A stretch of DNA of 64,000 nucleotides, taken from BJHL01 sp040378885. GTDB lineage: Bacteria > Planctomycetota > Phycisphaerae > Phycisphaerales > UBA1924. The number at the start of each line of letters is the position of its first letter. Positions within the stretch are counted from its first letter, which is position 1. The notes below the pieces were generated by a model. It was not told the origin of the DNA. It made no database searches and was given only the letters and a program-made list of their open reading frames with translations. Both the position numbers and the translations under genes were made by a program. Below are positions 50,653 to 60,504 of the stretch, piece after piece. Location of the stretch: contig JBKDAN010000042.1 of the NCBI GenBank assembly GCA_046316615.1, positions 1 through 64,000 of the forward strand. Direction: 5' to 3'.

Positions 50653-53154
50653 ATGCTGCGAACTCTGCTTGCTTTGGCTGCACTTGCGATTTCCACCGGC
50701 TCTGTTGTTGCACAAGGCACGCGCGCGGACTACGAGCGAGCGGCGGGCATCTCTCGCGAGCTCGCGGGCAAGGTTGTCCACGCGGTGGATGATGTCGCGT
50801 GGATTGACGGCGGCGGGCTGTGGTACGCGGTGCGGGACGCAGATACTCGCACGCGGTATGTGACGCTTGATCGAGCCGAAGGCACGCCGCGTGACTTGTT
50901 TGATCATGCGGCCCTCGCGAAGGCGATTGCCAGCGCGACCGGGCGCGAACGGGTAGACAGCGAGCGATTGCCGCTTGCACGATTGCTGGTGACGCACGAC
51001 CGCGTGGATGCGATGCTGCGTGAGAGTGGTGCGGTGCTGCGGCAGGATCGCGCGAGCGGCGCGTGGACGACGGTGACGCTGAGCGACTTGGCGGCTGAAT
51101 CACACGCGTTCCTCTGGCATGAATCCGGCGAGCGCGCGAAGGGCGCGTCGAGCGGCATGGTGTTTGTGAACAACACCAGTGACGTGCTTCGCCTGTGGTG
51201 GCTGAGCGGCGACGAGCGCGCGCCCTATGGCGAGGTTGGAGCCGGCAAGACGCGGAGCCAACACACCTTTGGCGGTCATCGCTGGCAAGTGACGAAGGGT
51301 GACAACGGCGTTGTGTTTGAAGGCGCGGCACTGGATGAGCAGACGATCGTCGTGCTGCCGCGGGAGAAACGCGAGAGCGAGCGACCGACGCGTGCGAGCG
51401 ACGAATCCGAGCCGCGTGTGCGTGCGATGATTCGCGAAGGCAACGTGGTGCTGATCGATGGCGAGCGCGAATCGCGCGTGACGGATGTGCAGGATCGCTC
51501 GCAAGGGTGGTACAGCGGGCCCATTGAGTGGTCGCCAGATCGCACGCGGTTCGTCGCCCGCTTTGTGACGCCCTCGCAGAATCGCATCGTGCACATTGTC
51601 GAGTCTTCGCCCGCGGACCAGGTCCAGCCGAAGTTGATCTCGTTTCAATACGACAAGCCGGGTGATGTGGTTGAGGCGTGGAAGCCTCGCCTGTTTGATG
51701 CGGAGACGGGAAGCGAGATCGCGATCGATGATGCGCTGTTTCACGTGCCGCCCGCGATTGATTCGCTTGCGTGGTCGGCGGATTCGTCGTTCTTTTCGTT
51801 CGTGTACATGGAGCGCGGGAACAAGGTGATGCGGCTGGTGCGCGTGACGCGAGATGGCAAAGCGAGCACGATTGTCGAGGAGACGCCGAGCACGTTTGTC
51901 GATGTCGTCAACGCGAAGTACTTTCATCGCCTGGGCGCGAGCGGGCAGGCGCTGTGGATGTCCGAGCGCGATGGCTGGCGGCACGTGTACTTGCTTGACG
52001 AACGCCGCGAGTCGACCGAGAGCATCGTGCGGCAACTGACAAAAGGCCCGTGGGTCGTGCGCGGTGTCGAGCAAGTGGACGAAGCAGCGCGGGAACTGGT
52101 GATCCGTGTGAGCGGCGTGTATCCGCAGCAGGATCCGTATTACATCCACTACGCCCGTGTGAAGCTGGATGATGCCAGCATGACGCTCCTGACAGATGGT
52201 GACGGCACGCACGAAGTCGAGTTTTCGCCTGATGGCACACTGCTGCTGGATCGATACTCACGCGTGAACATGCCGACGGTGACACAGGTGCGCGATGCAC
52301 GCACAGGAAGGCTTGTCGCGGAACTGGGTAAGGGCGATGCGAGCGCACTGGTGGAGGCGGGGTGGAGCATGCCCGAGCCGTTTGCAGCGAAGGGTCGCGA
52401 CGGCGTGACGGACATTCACGGCTTCATCATCAGGCCCACAAAGTTCGACGCGAGTCGCACATATCCGGTGATTGAGTTCATCTACGCAGGGCCGCACGGA
52501 TCACACGTGCCCAAAGCGTTCAGCGCGGACCTTGGCTTTCGGCAGGAGATGGCGGAACTTGGCTTCATTATCGTGCAGATCGACGGCATGGGCACCGCCC
52601 ATCGCAGCAAGGCGTTTCATGATGTGTGCTTCAAGAACTTGAAGGACGCAGGGCTGCCTGATCGCATCGCGTGGATGCGGGCTGCCGCGGCGAAGTATCC
52701 GCAGATGGACATCTCGCGCGTGGGCATCGTCGGCGGATCGGCAGGCGGACAGAACGCGATGGGCGCGCTGCTGCATCATGGTGATTTCTACCAAGTCGCG
52801 GTCGCGGACTGCGGCTGTCACGACAACCGTGTGGACAAGCGATGGTGGAATGAAGCATGGATGGGCTATCCCGTGGACGAGAGTTACGCCGAGTCGTCCA
52901 ACGTGACGCATGCGCACAAACTTCAGGGCAAGTTGCTGCTCATCGTGGGCGAGGTTGATCGCAACGTTGATCCAGCATCAACCATGCAGGTGGTCAATGC
53001 GCTCATCAAGGCTGACAAGGACTTTGACTTGCTCGTGATGCCCGGCGTGGGGCACGGCGCTGCGGGCACAAACTACGGGCAGCGGCGCACGATGGACTTC
53101 TTTGTGCGGCACTTGCTGGGCGTGGAGCCGCGACGCGACGCGAACGCTGAATAA
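50653..53154 (+). CDS. S9 family (DPP IV-like) serine peptidase, exported
   Basis: An 833-residue protein from the ATG at 50653 with a signal peptide (MLRTLLALAALAISTGSVVA). The N-terminal ~500 residues are an eight-bladed-propeller-like domain (WSPDRTRFVARFVTPSQ, LWMSERDGWRHVYLLDERRE). The C-terminal alpha/beta-hydrolase domain carries the catalytic triad: Ser 696 (GIVGGSAGGQNAMGALL), Asp 769 (GEVDRNVDP) and His 801 (MPGVGHGAAG). The nucleophile elbow is GGSAGG rather than the DPP IV-type GWSYGG, but the fold is the same. The enzyme probably removes N-terminal dipeptides from peptides in the periplasm. The stop lies 111 bp before the glycosyltransferase gene. Confidence 0.9.
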   Translation: MLRTLLALAALAISTGSVVAQGTRADYERAAGISRELAGKVVHAVDDVAWIDGGGLWYAVRDADTRTRYVTLDRAEGTPRDLFDHAALAKAIASATGRERVDSERLPLARLLVTHDRVDAMLRESGAVLRQDRASGAWTTVTLSDLAAESHAFLWHESGERAKGASSGMVFVNNTSDVLRLWWLSGDERAPYGEVGAGKTRSQHTFGGHRWQVTKGDNGVVFEGAALDEQTIVVLPREKRESERPTRASDESEPRVRAMIREGNVVLIDGERESRVTDVQDRSQGWYSGPIEWSPDRTRFVARFVTPSQNRIVHIVESSPADQVQPKLISFQYDKPGDVVEAWKPRLFDAETGSEIAIDDALFHVPPAIDSLAWSADSSFFSFVYMERGNKVMRLVRVTRDGKASTIVEETPSTFVDVVNAKYFHRLGASGQALWMSERDGWRHVYLLDERRESTESIVRQLTKGPWVVRGVEQVDEAARELVIRVSGVYPQQDPYYIHYARVKLDDASMTLLTDGDGTHEVEFSPDGTLLLDRYSRVNMPTVTQVRDARTGRLVAELGKGDASALVEAGWSMPEPFAAKGRDGVTDIHGFIIRPTKFDASRTYPVIEFIYAGPHGSHVPKAFSADLGFRQEMAELGFIIVQIDGMGTAHRSKAFHDVCFKNLKDAGLPDRIAWMRAAAAKYPQMDISRVGIVGGSAGGQNAMGALLHHGDFYQVAVADCGCHDNRVDKRWWNEAWMGYPVDESYAESSNVTHAHKLQGKLLLIVGEVDRNVDPASTMQVVNALIKADKDFDLLVMPGVGHGAAGTNYGQRRTMDFFVRHLLGVEPRRDANAE

Positions 53155-53265
53155 GTCTTCATCGTGTAAAGTTCACAAGAGCTCGTTTCGTCAACATTCT
53201 TTCGCATCAGGCCCGATATCATGCCCCGCTTCGCCGCTTCGCTCGGCGTGGTTGGAGGGTTTTCG

Positions 53266-54738
53266 ATGCGCGTGCTCATGCTTGGTTGGGAGTTTCCGCC
53301 TTTCATCGCCGGCGGTCTTGGCATCGCCTGCTATGGATTGACGAAAGCCCTCGATAAGCAGGGGCATTCGGTCATCTTCGTGCTGCCCAAGCCCGTCGAT
53401 CGGTCCAAGAGCAGTCACGTGAAGATGCTCTCGCCCATGAGTGTGGCGGGCGTCGCGGCCCAAGGCGGGCTGCCGCTGCGCGATCTCGCGGCGCTGAGCG
53501 GCCCGGGCGGCACCGGGCTCTATCAGTTTCAGCATGCCGTCTTTCATGGCGTGCCGGCGAGTTTCAGCAACCCGTATCCGGGCAGCAACGTGCAGCGCAC
53601 GCAGGGTGTAGGAGCGACCAAGGAAAAGCTGCCCGCAATGGACAGCGATTGCGCGCTCGACATTGACGCATCGCTGATTGGCGCAGTCGACAGTGCGGGC
53701 GAGCCGCTCACACCTCCGCCCCAGCCAGCCCAGCAACTCAAGAGCGGCACAGAGCGCGGCTTCATCGGCACAGGCGGCGGCGCAGGCGTCGGTTATGGCA
53801 ACGATCTCGTGGGCGATGCCGAGCGCTACGCGCGGCTGTGCGTCGCTCTCACGCGTCGTGAAGACTTTGACATCATCCACGCGCACGACTGGCTGACGTT
53901 CCCCGCCGCGATCGCCGTCGCGAAGGTGACGGGCAAGCCGCTCATCGTGCAGATTCACAGCACCGAGTTTGATCGCTCGGGCAGCAACGTCAATCAGCGC
54001 GTGTACGACATCGAGCGCGCGGGCATGCACGCCGCGGACAAAGTCGTGTGCGTGAGCCAACTCACCGCCAACATCTGCGAACGCCGCTACGGTGTGCCCG
54101 CCAACAAGCTAGGTGTCGTGTACAACGGCCTCGACAAAGACGCGCACCAGCCCGCACAAGGCGCGCACATCGAGACCGATGACAAGATCGTGCTCTTCCT
54201 GGGTCGCATTACGATGCAGAAGGGCCCCGAGTACTTCATCGCCGCCGCCAAGCGCGTGCTGGAGAAAGTGCCCGATGCCAAGTTCGTCCTTGCAGGCAGC
54301 GGCGACATGGCCCTGCGCATGATCGATCTCGCCGCGAGCATGGGCATCGGCGGCAAGGTGCTCTTCACCGGCTTCCTGCGCGGCGGCGACATCGAGCGCG
54401 TCTTCAAGATGGCCGACTGCTACGTCATGCCCAGCGTGAGCGAGCCTTTCGGCATCGCCGCACTCGAAGCCATCAGCCACGATGTGCCCGTCATTCTCAG
54501 CAAGACCAGCGGCGCCAGCGAAGTGCTGCAGCACGTGCTGAAGGTCGACTTCTGGGACATCGACGAGATGGCCAACAAGATCGTCTCGGTCCTGCGCCAT
54601 CCTTCGCTGAGCCAAACCCTGCGCGACCACGGCCGCATGGAACTGCACCGCCTCACGTGGGACCAAGCCGCGACCAACTGCGTGAAGGTGTACGAAGGCG
54701 TGATCGCCGAACGCACGACGCGCGCAGCAACGGCATAA
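53266..54738 (+). CDS. GT4-family glycosyltransferase
   Basis: The product is 490 residues from the ATG at 53266 (ribosome site GGAGGG, 6 bp). The N-terminal Rossmann domain starts MRVLMLGWEFPPFIAGGLGI, as in glycogen-synthase-like and GT4 enzymes. The C-terminal domain has FLGRITMQKGPEYFIAAAKR and the E-x7-E motif (EPFGIAALEAISHDVPVIL). Between the first strand region and DIIHAHDWLTFPAAIA is a ~140-residue insertion (GTGLYQFQHAVFHGVPASF and a Pro/Gly-rich stretch) that ordinary GT4 enzymes lack. The acceptor is unknown; related enzymes make glucans or trehalose precursors. Start at 53221 is less likely. Confidence 0.85.
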   Translation: MRVLMLGWEFPPFIAGGLGIACYGLTKALDKQGHSVIFVLPKPVDRSKSSHVKMLSPMSVAGVAAQGGLPLRDLAALSGPGGTGLYQFQHAVFHGVPASFSNPYPGSNVQRTQGVGATKEKLPAMDSDCALDIDASLIGAVDSAGEPLTPPPQPAQQLKSGTERGFIGTGGGAGVGYGNDLVGDAERYARLCVALTRREDFDIIHAHDWLTFPAAIAVAKVTGKPLIVQIHSTEFDRSGSNVNQRVYDIERAGMHAADKVVCVSQLTANICERRYGVPANKLGVVYNGLDKDAHQPAQGAHIETDDKIVLFLGRITMQKGPEYFIAAAKRVLEKVPDAKFVLAGSGDMALRMIDLAASMGIGGKVLFTGFLRGGDIERVFKMADCYVMPSVSEPFGIAALEAISHDVPVILSKTSGASEVLQHVLKVDFWDIDEMANKIVSVLRHPSLSQTLRDHGRMELHRLTWDQAATNCVKVYEGVIAERTTRAATA

Positions 54739-54753
54739 ACACCCAGCTTCATC

Positions 54754-54960
54754 TCACGGGCATGCGTCACCGGCAAGAACACCCAGAAACGCGACGACGT
54801 CAGCGTCCTCGGGATAGACGCCATTGTTGTTGAAGTCGATATCGCCGCAGACCTGCGTACTGCACGCGCCGCCAGCGAAGACGGTGAAGAAGTCGAGCGT
54901 GTCCTGCGCTTCGGGGAATGCGCCGTTGCGGTTGAAATCGATGGAGTCGCACGGGCACGT
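54754..54960 (-). repeat. Two tandem GC-type dockerin modules (C-terminus of 54754-56976)
   Basis: CDSIDFNRNGAFPEAQDTLD then CGDIDFNNNGVYPEDADVVA, ending VLAGDACP. Confidence 0.85.
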
Positions 54961-56976
54961 CGCGGGGAACGAGCCGCGCAGCAGATGGCGGGCGTAGAAG
55001 TCCGTCCGTTCAATGGGCGTGAGCGTGCCGATGTAGAACTCGCCGTTGGGACGCATAGCCATAGCTTTGGTCCACGAGCGAATGCCCAGCGCCGTCCACG
55101 TGCTTCCATCCCAGCGGAAGACCGACTCGGAGTTCGTCGACCCAGCACCGCTTGCGATGATCGTGCCATCAGGACCTTCCGCGAGCCTGTACGGCACGAT
55201 GGCCCGCAGCCGCCCCACTGGTGTCCACGCCGATCCGCTGACGCGATACACATTCGACTCAGTCAAGGATACGGGAAAGTCCCCACCAACGAGTATGTCG
55301 CCATCAGCAAGTAGATGCAGCGAATATACCGCAAAGGCTACTCCGGGCAGTCCGGGCAGTGTCATGGACTGCCACGCGCCGTTCACAAGACGATACAAGC
55401 CAGACTGCATTCTACCGGCCAGCACGTTTCCGTCTCTGTCAATGCCCAGATTTCGAATGCCGTCGAAGCCCGGTGACAATGCTGGTGTCAGAGTCCACTG
55501 AGTACCATCCCATATCGCTACACGCGTTGCGCTACCACAGATCGCAAGGCGCCCATCCGGCAGGAGTTGAACATCCGCAGGTATGCCCACGCCAGGATTG
55601 ACCCCGAGAGATGACCACGTTGATCCATTCCAGCGTGCTATGTTCGGAAGATTGACCGGACCACCCGCGCGACCAGTAAACGAGCCGATCGCGATGATGT
55701 CCCCGTTTGGCAGCTTTTCCAACCCGCGAACCTCGCCATTGAGTCCTCCATCCATCGCATGCCAGCGGGTACCGTCCCAGCGCGCCACATAAAAGACCGG
55801 AACTTCGCCTGCGTAGATGAACTCGCCACCCACGATCACATGGCCGTTATTGTCAAAGACGATGTCACGCACGATGCCCAGCGGACCACCCGTACTGAAA
55901 AGACGCTCCATCACGCCACCACGCACGCGCATCATGCGATCAACAGCAAATGTCGGTCGCGTCGCGCTTGATGTGGTCGGCACTGGGTAACCGCCCGTTA
56001 TGAAGTAGTCATCTGGCCCAATGACAGACACACTATTGGTGCTACCCACCCCCGGCAGAGAAAATGTCCCGCTTGTCGTTGCAGAGATCCCGTCCCATCG
56101 GCGAGCTTGGTTAGACGCGGTGATGAGATACTCGCCGTTTGGCAACGCAAACAGATTCTGGCTTGGAAAGATACTTACGACTGGGCTGATCCACGCGCCA
56201 TTCCACTGCCGCACCTGCGACGCAATCGAACTGGATGCCATGAAGCCGCCGTTGGGCAGCGGCACGAGCGCGCGTGGCGCCCACGAAAGCCCGCCGGTCA
56301 CACCGGCCCATGAGGTCGTACCGGGCAGCAGTCGCGCGACACGAGAGATCGCAAAGATGCCCGAATTCGTAAACTCTCCGGCGATCACAACTGTCCCGTC
56401 GCTGAGCAGCGTTGCGGCGAGTACATCTGCGTTGACACCAGAACCGATCTGCGTCCACGCCGATCCATCCCACTGAGCCGTCCGCAGAATGGGGGTTGTG
56501 TCATTCTGCGTGAACGCGCCGACAGCCACCAGCCTGCCGTCAGGCCGCACAACCACACGATTCACTGCGCCGTTGAACGCCCCGCCCAGTCGAACCCAGC
56601 CGCTTGACGTCAACTTGTAAACTCCCGTCCCGGTAGAGTTCGCCACCACCCCGAGTTCATTGGTTGGAGTGATGAACAACTGCACGACACGGGAAGGGGG
56701 CGCGCCCATATCCGTCCACGTATTGTCGGCCGGGTTCCACGCTGCCACACTTCCGATCGGCGTCGTGCCAACCGCACCGACTACACCCGCAACGACGATC
56801 ACACGCGGCAGGGGTCCATCAGGTCCGTCCGGGTCCCACGCCACACTCGACAACACCACATCTGTCGCACCGAGTGCGCCGAACTCCGGTATCCAGTTGG
56901 GGCCACAAGCACCTTGCGCGAGCGCTCGATTAGCGATGATACTGAGCAGAAGCACAATACGGACAAAGAACTTCAT
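54754..56976 (-). CDS. Secreted propeller-like protein with two GC-type dockerin modules
   Basis: The product is 740 residues from the ATG at 56976 (ribosome site GGGGA), with signal peptide MKFFVRIVLLLSIIANRALA. The body is built of repeated ~45-residue units of the form VVRPDGRLVAVGAFTQND followed by ...ARWDGSAWTQIGSGV. At least eight units resemble delta-60/kelch-type repeats (for example FDNNGHVIVGGEFIYAGEVP, ARWDGTRWHAMDGGLNGEVR) and imply a beta-propeller. The C-terminus has two tandem dockerin modules ending GDACP. Function unknown; probably a surface protein. It is convergent with the GT gene (15 bp apart). Confidence 0.88.
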   Translation of the reverse strand: MKFFVRIVLLLSIIANRALAQGACGPNWIPEFGALGATDVVLSSVAWDPDGPDGPLPRVIVVAGVVGAVGTTPIGSVAAWNPADNTWTDMGAPPSRVVQLFITPTNELGVVANSTGTGVYKLTSSGWVRLGGAFNGAVNRVVVRPDGRLVAVGAFTQNDTTPILRTAQWDGSAWTQIGSGVNADVLAATLLSDGTVVIAGEFTNSGIFAISRVARLLPGTTSWAGVTGGLSWAPRALVPLPNGGFMASSSIASQVRQWNGAWISPVVSIFPSQNLFALPNGEYLITASNQARRWDGISATTSGTFSLPGVGSTNSVSVIGPDDYFITGGYPVPTTSSATRPTFAVDRMMRVRGGVMERLFSTGGPLGIVRDIVFDNNGHVIVGGEFIYAGEVPVFYVARWDGTRWHAMDGGLNGEVRGLEKLPNGDIIAIGSFTGRAGGPVNLPNIARWNGSTWSSLGVNPGVGIPADVQLLPDGRLAICGSATRVAIWDGTQWTLTPALSPGFDGIRNLGIDRDGNVLAGRMQSGLYRLVNGAWQSMTLPGLPGVAFAVYSLHLLADGDILVGGDFPVSLTESNVYRVSGSAWTPVGRLRAIVPYRLAEGPDGTIIASGAGSTNSESVFRWDGSTWTALGIRSWTKAMAMRPNGEFYIGTLTPIERTDFYARHLLRGSFPATCPCDSIDFNRNGAFPEAQDTLDFFTVFAGGACSTQVCGDIDFNNNGVYPEDADVVAFLGVLAGDACP

Positions 56977-57111
56977 GGAATCCCCTTGCAAACTCAACGA
57001 CTCAGAGTCGCGGTACAACGTGTGAAGATAGCAGATCCCGCGGAACTTGCAACACATGGCGTTCCGTGCAGACGCGTTTTTTTCGATCGTTCTCGGTCTC
57101 TTAACAAGCTA

Positions 57112-58326
57112 CTAAAGCGTTCGCTCAAACGCCAACTCATCCTTCAGCACACTCGCCAACCGCTCATACTCATCCAGCGAGTTGTACACCTGCGCACTGA
57201 TGCGGCAGATGCGCATCGTGAGGCCCGGCACGCCCCACACAGGAACCTGAACCTTGTGCGTGTGCAGCAGGCGGTCCTGCATGGCATCGTGATACTTGGT
57301 CGCGCGGGCCATCACGCGGGCGTGCCTCGCATCATCATGCGCGGGCAGAATCATCGAGACGATGCTCCCCAGCATTGCATCCGGCGCGGGCGGCGAAATG
57401 CCCAGCGCGTTGCACACCACACCACGGCCTTGTATCGCGAGCTCATGGTTGTGCTTCATCACCGCAGGCCACCCGCCCGGCAGCATTGCTCGCATCGTCG
57501 CAATCGCATCGGGAATGGCGTAAATCGCCGTGTAATCCTGCGTGCCAACGTAATCAAACTCCGTAAGAAATTGCGCTCGCCCCGGCTTGGGCTTCTCGGC
57601 GTTGTTCGAAAGCGCAAGTGGCCGGAACCCATCGCGCCGCGATGCATCAACATACAGAAACGCCGAGCCCTTGGGCGAACAGATCCACTTGTGACAGTTG
57701 GCGGTGTAGTACGTCGGACGCATCGTGCCAAGGTTCACCGGTACCATACCCGGCGCGTGCGCGCCGTCAATGAGCGTCGCGATGCCGCGTGCATGCAGCA
57801 TCGGCACAAGCTTCTCAACCGGCAGCACCAGCCCCGTCGGACTCGTGATATGGCTGAGCATCGCAAGCTTCGTCTTGCTCGTCACGCTCGCCATGATGGC
57901 GTCGATCACCTGCTGTTCGCTCGCGACAGGAAACGGCAGCTTGGCGACAACAACACTCGCTCCGTGAGCCGCCGCGGCCCGGCGCGCCGAGTTCTGGCAC
58001 GCCGGATACTCGTGGCTGGTGATCAGCACTTCATCACCCGCCGCCAGCCGATGATTCGCGAAGACTGTCGCAACCGCGATGCTCGCGTTGGGCACCAGTG
58101 CGAACGCGTCCCACTCGCACGACAGAAACGCCGCGAGCGCCCGGCGAGTCGCGTCCATCGCGCCTTCATGGTCTTCCACGAAAAACTTGACCGGATCCGC
58201 CTCAAGCCGATCGCGCCAAGCGCGCTGTGCCTCTTGCACGAGCACGGGCGTCGCGCCAAACGAGCCATGATTCAAGAACGTAAGACCAGGCTGCAGCCGC
58301 CAATGGCGAGAGAGTTCAGAAGGCAT
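57112..58326 (-). CDS. Class V aminotransferase-like enzyme (isopenicillin N epimerase-like)
   Basis: The product is 404 residues from the ATG at 58326 (MPSELSRHWRLQPGLTFLNH); the extra 22 codons upstream are not family-like. The N-terminal NHGSFGATPVLVQEAQRAW is typical of isopenicillin N epimerase-like/cysteine-desulfurase-like PLP enzymes. The PLP-binding region has DGAHAPGMVPVNL and the Lys loop TANCHKWICSPKGSAFLYV (Schiff-base Lys in HKW). The substrate is not predictable: relatives include epimerases, kynureninase-like and Cys-lyase enzymes. Monocistronic; followed on the left by a ~135-bp gap to the next gene. Confidence 0.88.
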   Translation of the reverse strand: MPSELSRHWRLQPGLTFLNHGSFGATPVLVQEAQRAWRDRLEADPVKFFVEDHEGAMDATRRALAAFLSCEWDAFALVPNASIAVATVFANHRLAAGDEVLITSHEYPACQNSARRAAAAHGASVVVAKLPFPVASEQQVIDAIMASVTSKTKLAMLSHITSPTGLVLPVEKLVPMLHARGIATLIDGAHAPGMVPVNLGTMRPTYYTANCHKWICSPKGSAFLYVDASRRDGFRPLALSNNAEKPKPGRAQFLTEFDYVGTQDYTAIYAIPDAIATMRAMLPGGWPAVMKHNHELAIQGRGVVCNALGISPPAPDAMLGSIVSMILPAHDDARHARVMARATKYHDAMQDRLLHTHKVQVPVWGVPGLTMRICRISAQVYNSLDEYERLASVLKDELAFERTL

Positions 58327-58405
58327 GCGGGAGAATAGTGCCCGAGTGCGAAGCGGCGCAGAACGACATGCGCTCAGAGAGCGCTCAGGCACGCAACAGC
58401 CACGT

Positions 58406-59038
58406 TCATTCCTCGCGCTTGCTCTTCTGCTGGTTCTTCAACTGGTTCGCAATCAGCACCTGCGCCGCCGTACGACCGGTGAACTCCAGCTCACGCGCTT
58501 CCATCAGCAAGGGGTCAGGACGAACCTTGTCGCTGGCCCAGTTGGTACGGGCAGGAGCGCCCGGCAACTCACGCATCCACGCGGGCGTCGCCCGGCGAGG
58601 CGTCACGAGCGGGCCAGCAGTCAGCAGGCCTTCATCCACCGTGCCCGCAGGGAAACCAGCAACGCCCGAGTCGTCAGCACGCACCGACACAATGGGCGTA
58701 AAGGGCCGCTGCACGACAGGACTCAGCGTCGTGGGCGTGCTTTGGCTGCGCGTGTGCAGCAGCATCGCGCCGCCCAAAGCCAGCATCAGCACAGGAGCAG
58801 CGACAAGCAAGCCGCGCGACAGCGCGAAAGTCGGGCGCACCGGCTGCGGCTGCGTGCGTTCCAGACGCATCGCAATCGCGCGACGCAGACCTTCGGGCGC
58901 AGCTTCCATCGGCGCGGCGTCACGATTACGAAGCAGCGCATGCACCACGGCTTCTTCACGCGCCACGCTGCCGACCTTGCGGTCATCCAGCACGCGCGTG
59001 CTGCGCCAGGAGGAAATCAGTTGCAACAGCTTCATCAC
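58406..59038 (-). CDS. Single-pass membrane protein, probable anti-sigma partner
   Basis: A 210-residue protein (MMKLLQLISSWRSTRVLDDR) whose start overlaps the stop of the ECF sigma gene by 4 bp (ATGATGA pattern). Residues 1-70 are a basic-acidic helical part, then one membrane helix (GLLVAAPVLMLALGGAMLLH) and a Pro/Arg-rich periplasmic part, ending with LKNQQKSKREE. It does not show a canonical ZAS motif or RskA domain. Coupled position and topology (N-in, one helix, periplasmic domain) make an anti-sigma role likely. The direct evidence is only overlap and topology. Confidence 0.7.
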   Translation of the reverse strand: MMKLLQLISSWRSTRVLDDRKVGSVAREEAVVHALLRNRDAAPMEAAPEGLRRAIAMRLERTQPQPVRPTFALSRGLLVAAPVLMLALGGAMLLHTRSQSTPTTLSPVVQRPFTPIVSVRADDSGVAGFPAGTVDEGLLTAGPLVTPRRATPAWMRELPGAPARTNWASDKVRPDPLLMEARELEFTGRTAAQVLIANQLKNQQKSKREE

Positions 59039-59703
59039 GCGCGACCTCCCGCAGCTTGCATCGCCGCGATGTCTTCATCCGCGCTGATGTTCACTTCAAT
59101 CACGGGCATCCAGCCTTCGCTGCTTGCGCCCTTCGCCAAGGTCTGACGAGCGCGGAACAGACTCACGCGCACACCCACCTGGCTCTTGCCCATTACCTTC
59201 GCGATCTCACCGATCGACATGTCTTCCGCATATCGCAGCCACAAAGCAGTCTGCTGATCAGGCGACAGCGTCCGCTCCGCCAGAGCCCACAGCTTGCGGC
59301 CAAGCCGGCGATCATCCGCCGTCTCCAAGCCATCAACGCCTTGCGCCGCGGGACGATCAAACGACTCCCACACCTGCTCGCGTGACATCTTGCGGTGCTT
59401 GCTCACCGCAAGCCGCGAAGCGATGGTGTACAGCCACGTCGAAAACTTCCAGCTCGGGTCGTAACTGCCAATGCGTTCCCACGCCCGCGCGAACGCTTCC
59501 TGCGTCAGCTCTTCCGCATCGCTGCGGCAACGCGTGCGACGCAGCAGGAAGTTGAACAGCCGCGTTTCAAAACGCGTCACCAGTTCACCAAAGCACGACA
59601 TGGCAGCACCCGTGCCGGACTGGGCGCGCACGGCCAGTTCTTCAGGGCTTTGCTGACTGAGGGGAGGCATCGGACTCGCGAGCGTGGCCATGCTGGGGGG
59701 CAT
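59035..59703 (-). CDS. ECF-type sigma-70 factor
   Basis: The product is 222 residues from the ATG at 59703, preceded by AAGGGACACCT. Region 2: CFGELVTRFETRLFNFLLRR, CRSDAEELTQEAFARAWERI, WLYTIASRLAVSKHRK. Region 4: LSPDQQTALWLRYAEDMSIG then EIAKVMGKSQVGVRVSLFRA. A C-terminal extension of ~35 residues (GWMPVIEVNISADEDIAAM) follows. Together with the downstream membrane protein it forms a second ECF pair in the window, unlike the one at 25.8-26.4 kb. The longer frame to 59973 is not coding. Gene organisation is sigma first, then partner, with coupled translation. Confidence 0.92.
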   Translation of the reverse strand: MPPSMATLASPMPPLSQQSPEELAVRAQSGTGAAMSCFGELVTRFETRLFNFLLRRTRCRSDAEELTQEAFARAWERIGSYDPSWKFSTWLYTIASRLAVSKHRKMSREQVWESFDRPAAQGVDGLETADDRRLGRKLWALAERTLSPDQQTALWLRYAEDMSIGEIAKVMGKSQVGVRVSLFRARQTLAKGASSEGWMPVIEVNISADEDIAAMQAAGGRA

Positions 59704-60504
59704 AGGTGTCCCTTGGGAAGTCGCTCTATTGTTCGCAGGCTGACAGGCCGGCGTTACAGGCGGTAAATCCATTACTGACAGCAATTTGCAGTTGCGAGGT
59801 AACGTTTCCGGACGCAAGTGCGGTTCTCCGATCGACTGGTGGTGCGACGGATGTGCCAGTGGAAGGTCGTCGGCTCGTTCCTGGTAGTAGCAGCAAAGTC
59901 GGGAAGGCGCGGTGCGGCGGATGCTGACTTGGCCGTGATGGGCTGCAAGGCCAAACGCCGCGCATCGTGACACGTCGCGACGCCGCCCTGGACCCCAAGC
60001 GCGTGTTGTGATGAGCGAGTGACAGCGTCACGTTCAAATCGAACGTGCGCTCGGTTGCGAGACCATCGCGCGAAGCCGCGTGATGCTGACGAGCGTCACG
60101 CAGTCGCGAACTCCAACGACGACAGAGTTCATGGATTCGCACGCATGGCGCGATCCTGCGCAAGTCAATGGGAAGGCCGCTTCATCGATGTGTGTGTTGA
60201 CTTCTGTCGAACGATGTCACACCTCGCCACAGGATCTGCACTCGATCGATCACTGCGTGATGTTTGCTCGCGACGCGCTTCCATGATGATGCGTTGAAGA
60301 CGATCTCATGAAGCACGCTAGTGCGTCGCGTCCGCGCGTCTTTGTCCGCAAAGAGCATCGCGTGAAAAAATGCACACGCGCTGCATGAAGATCGAAAATT
60401 GTCATGACAAAACTCGCGCTTGTGGCAATAACGCGCGAATCGCGAGCGTTGCACTCCCGCATGCGTCGCAACTTCGCGCCGCAAAGCACAACAAGGAGAC
60501 GGGT
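59704..60504. other. 800-bp region without a convincing gene
   Basis: Between divergent genes. Contains short Arg/Ser-rich frames without ribosome sites; the last ~135 bp are open in frame with the next gene but not signal-peptide-like. It must hold promoters for both directions. No repeats or hairpins stood out. Confidence 0.45.
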
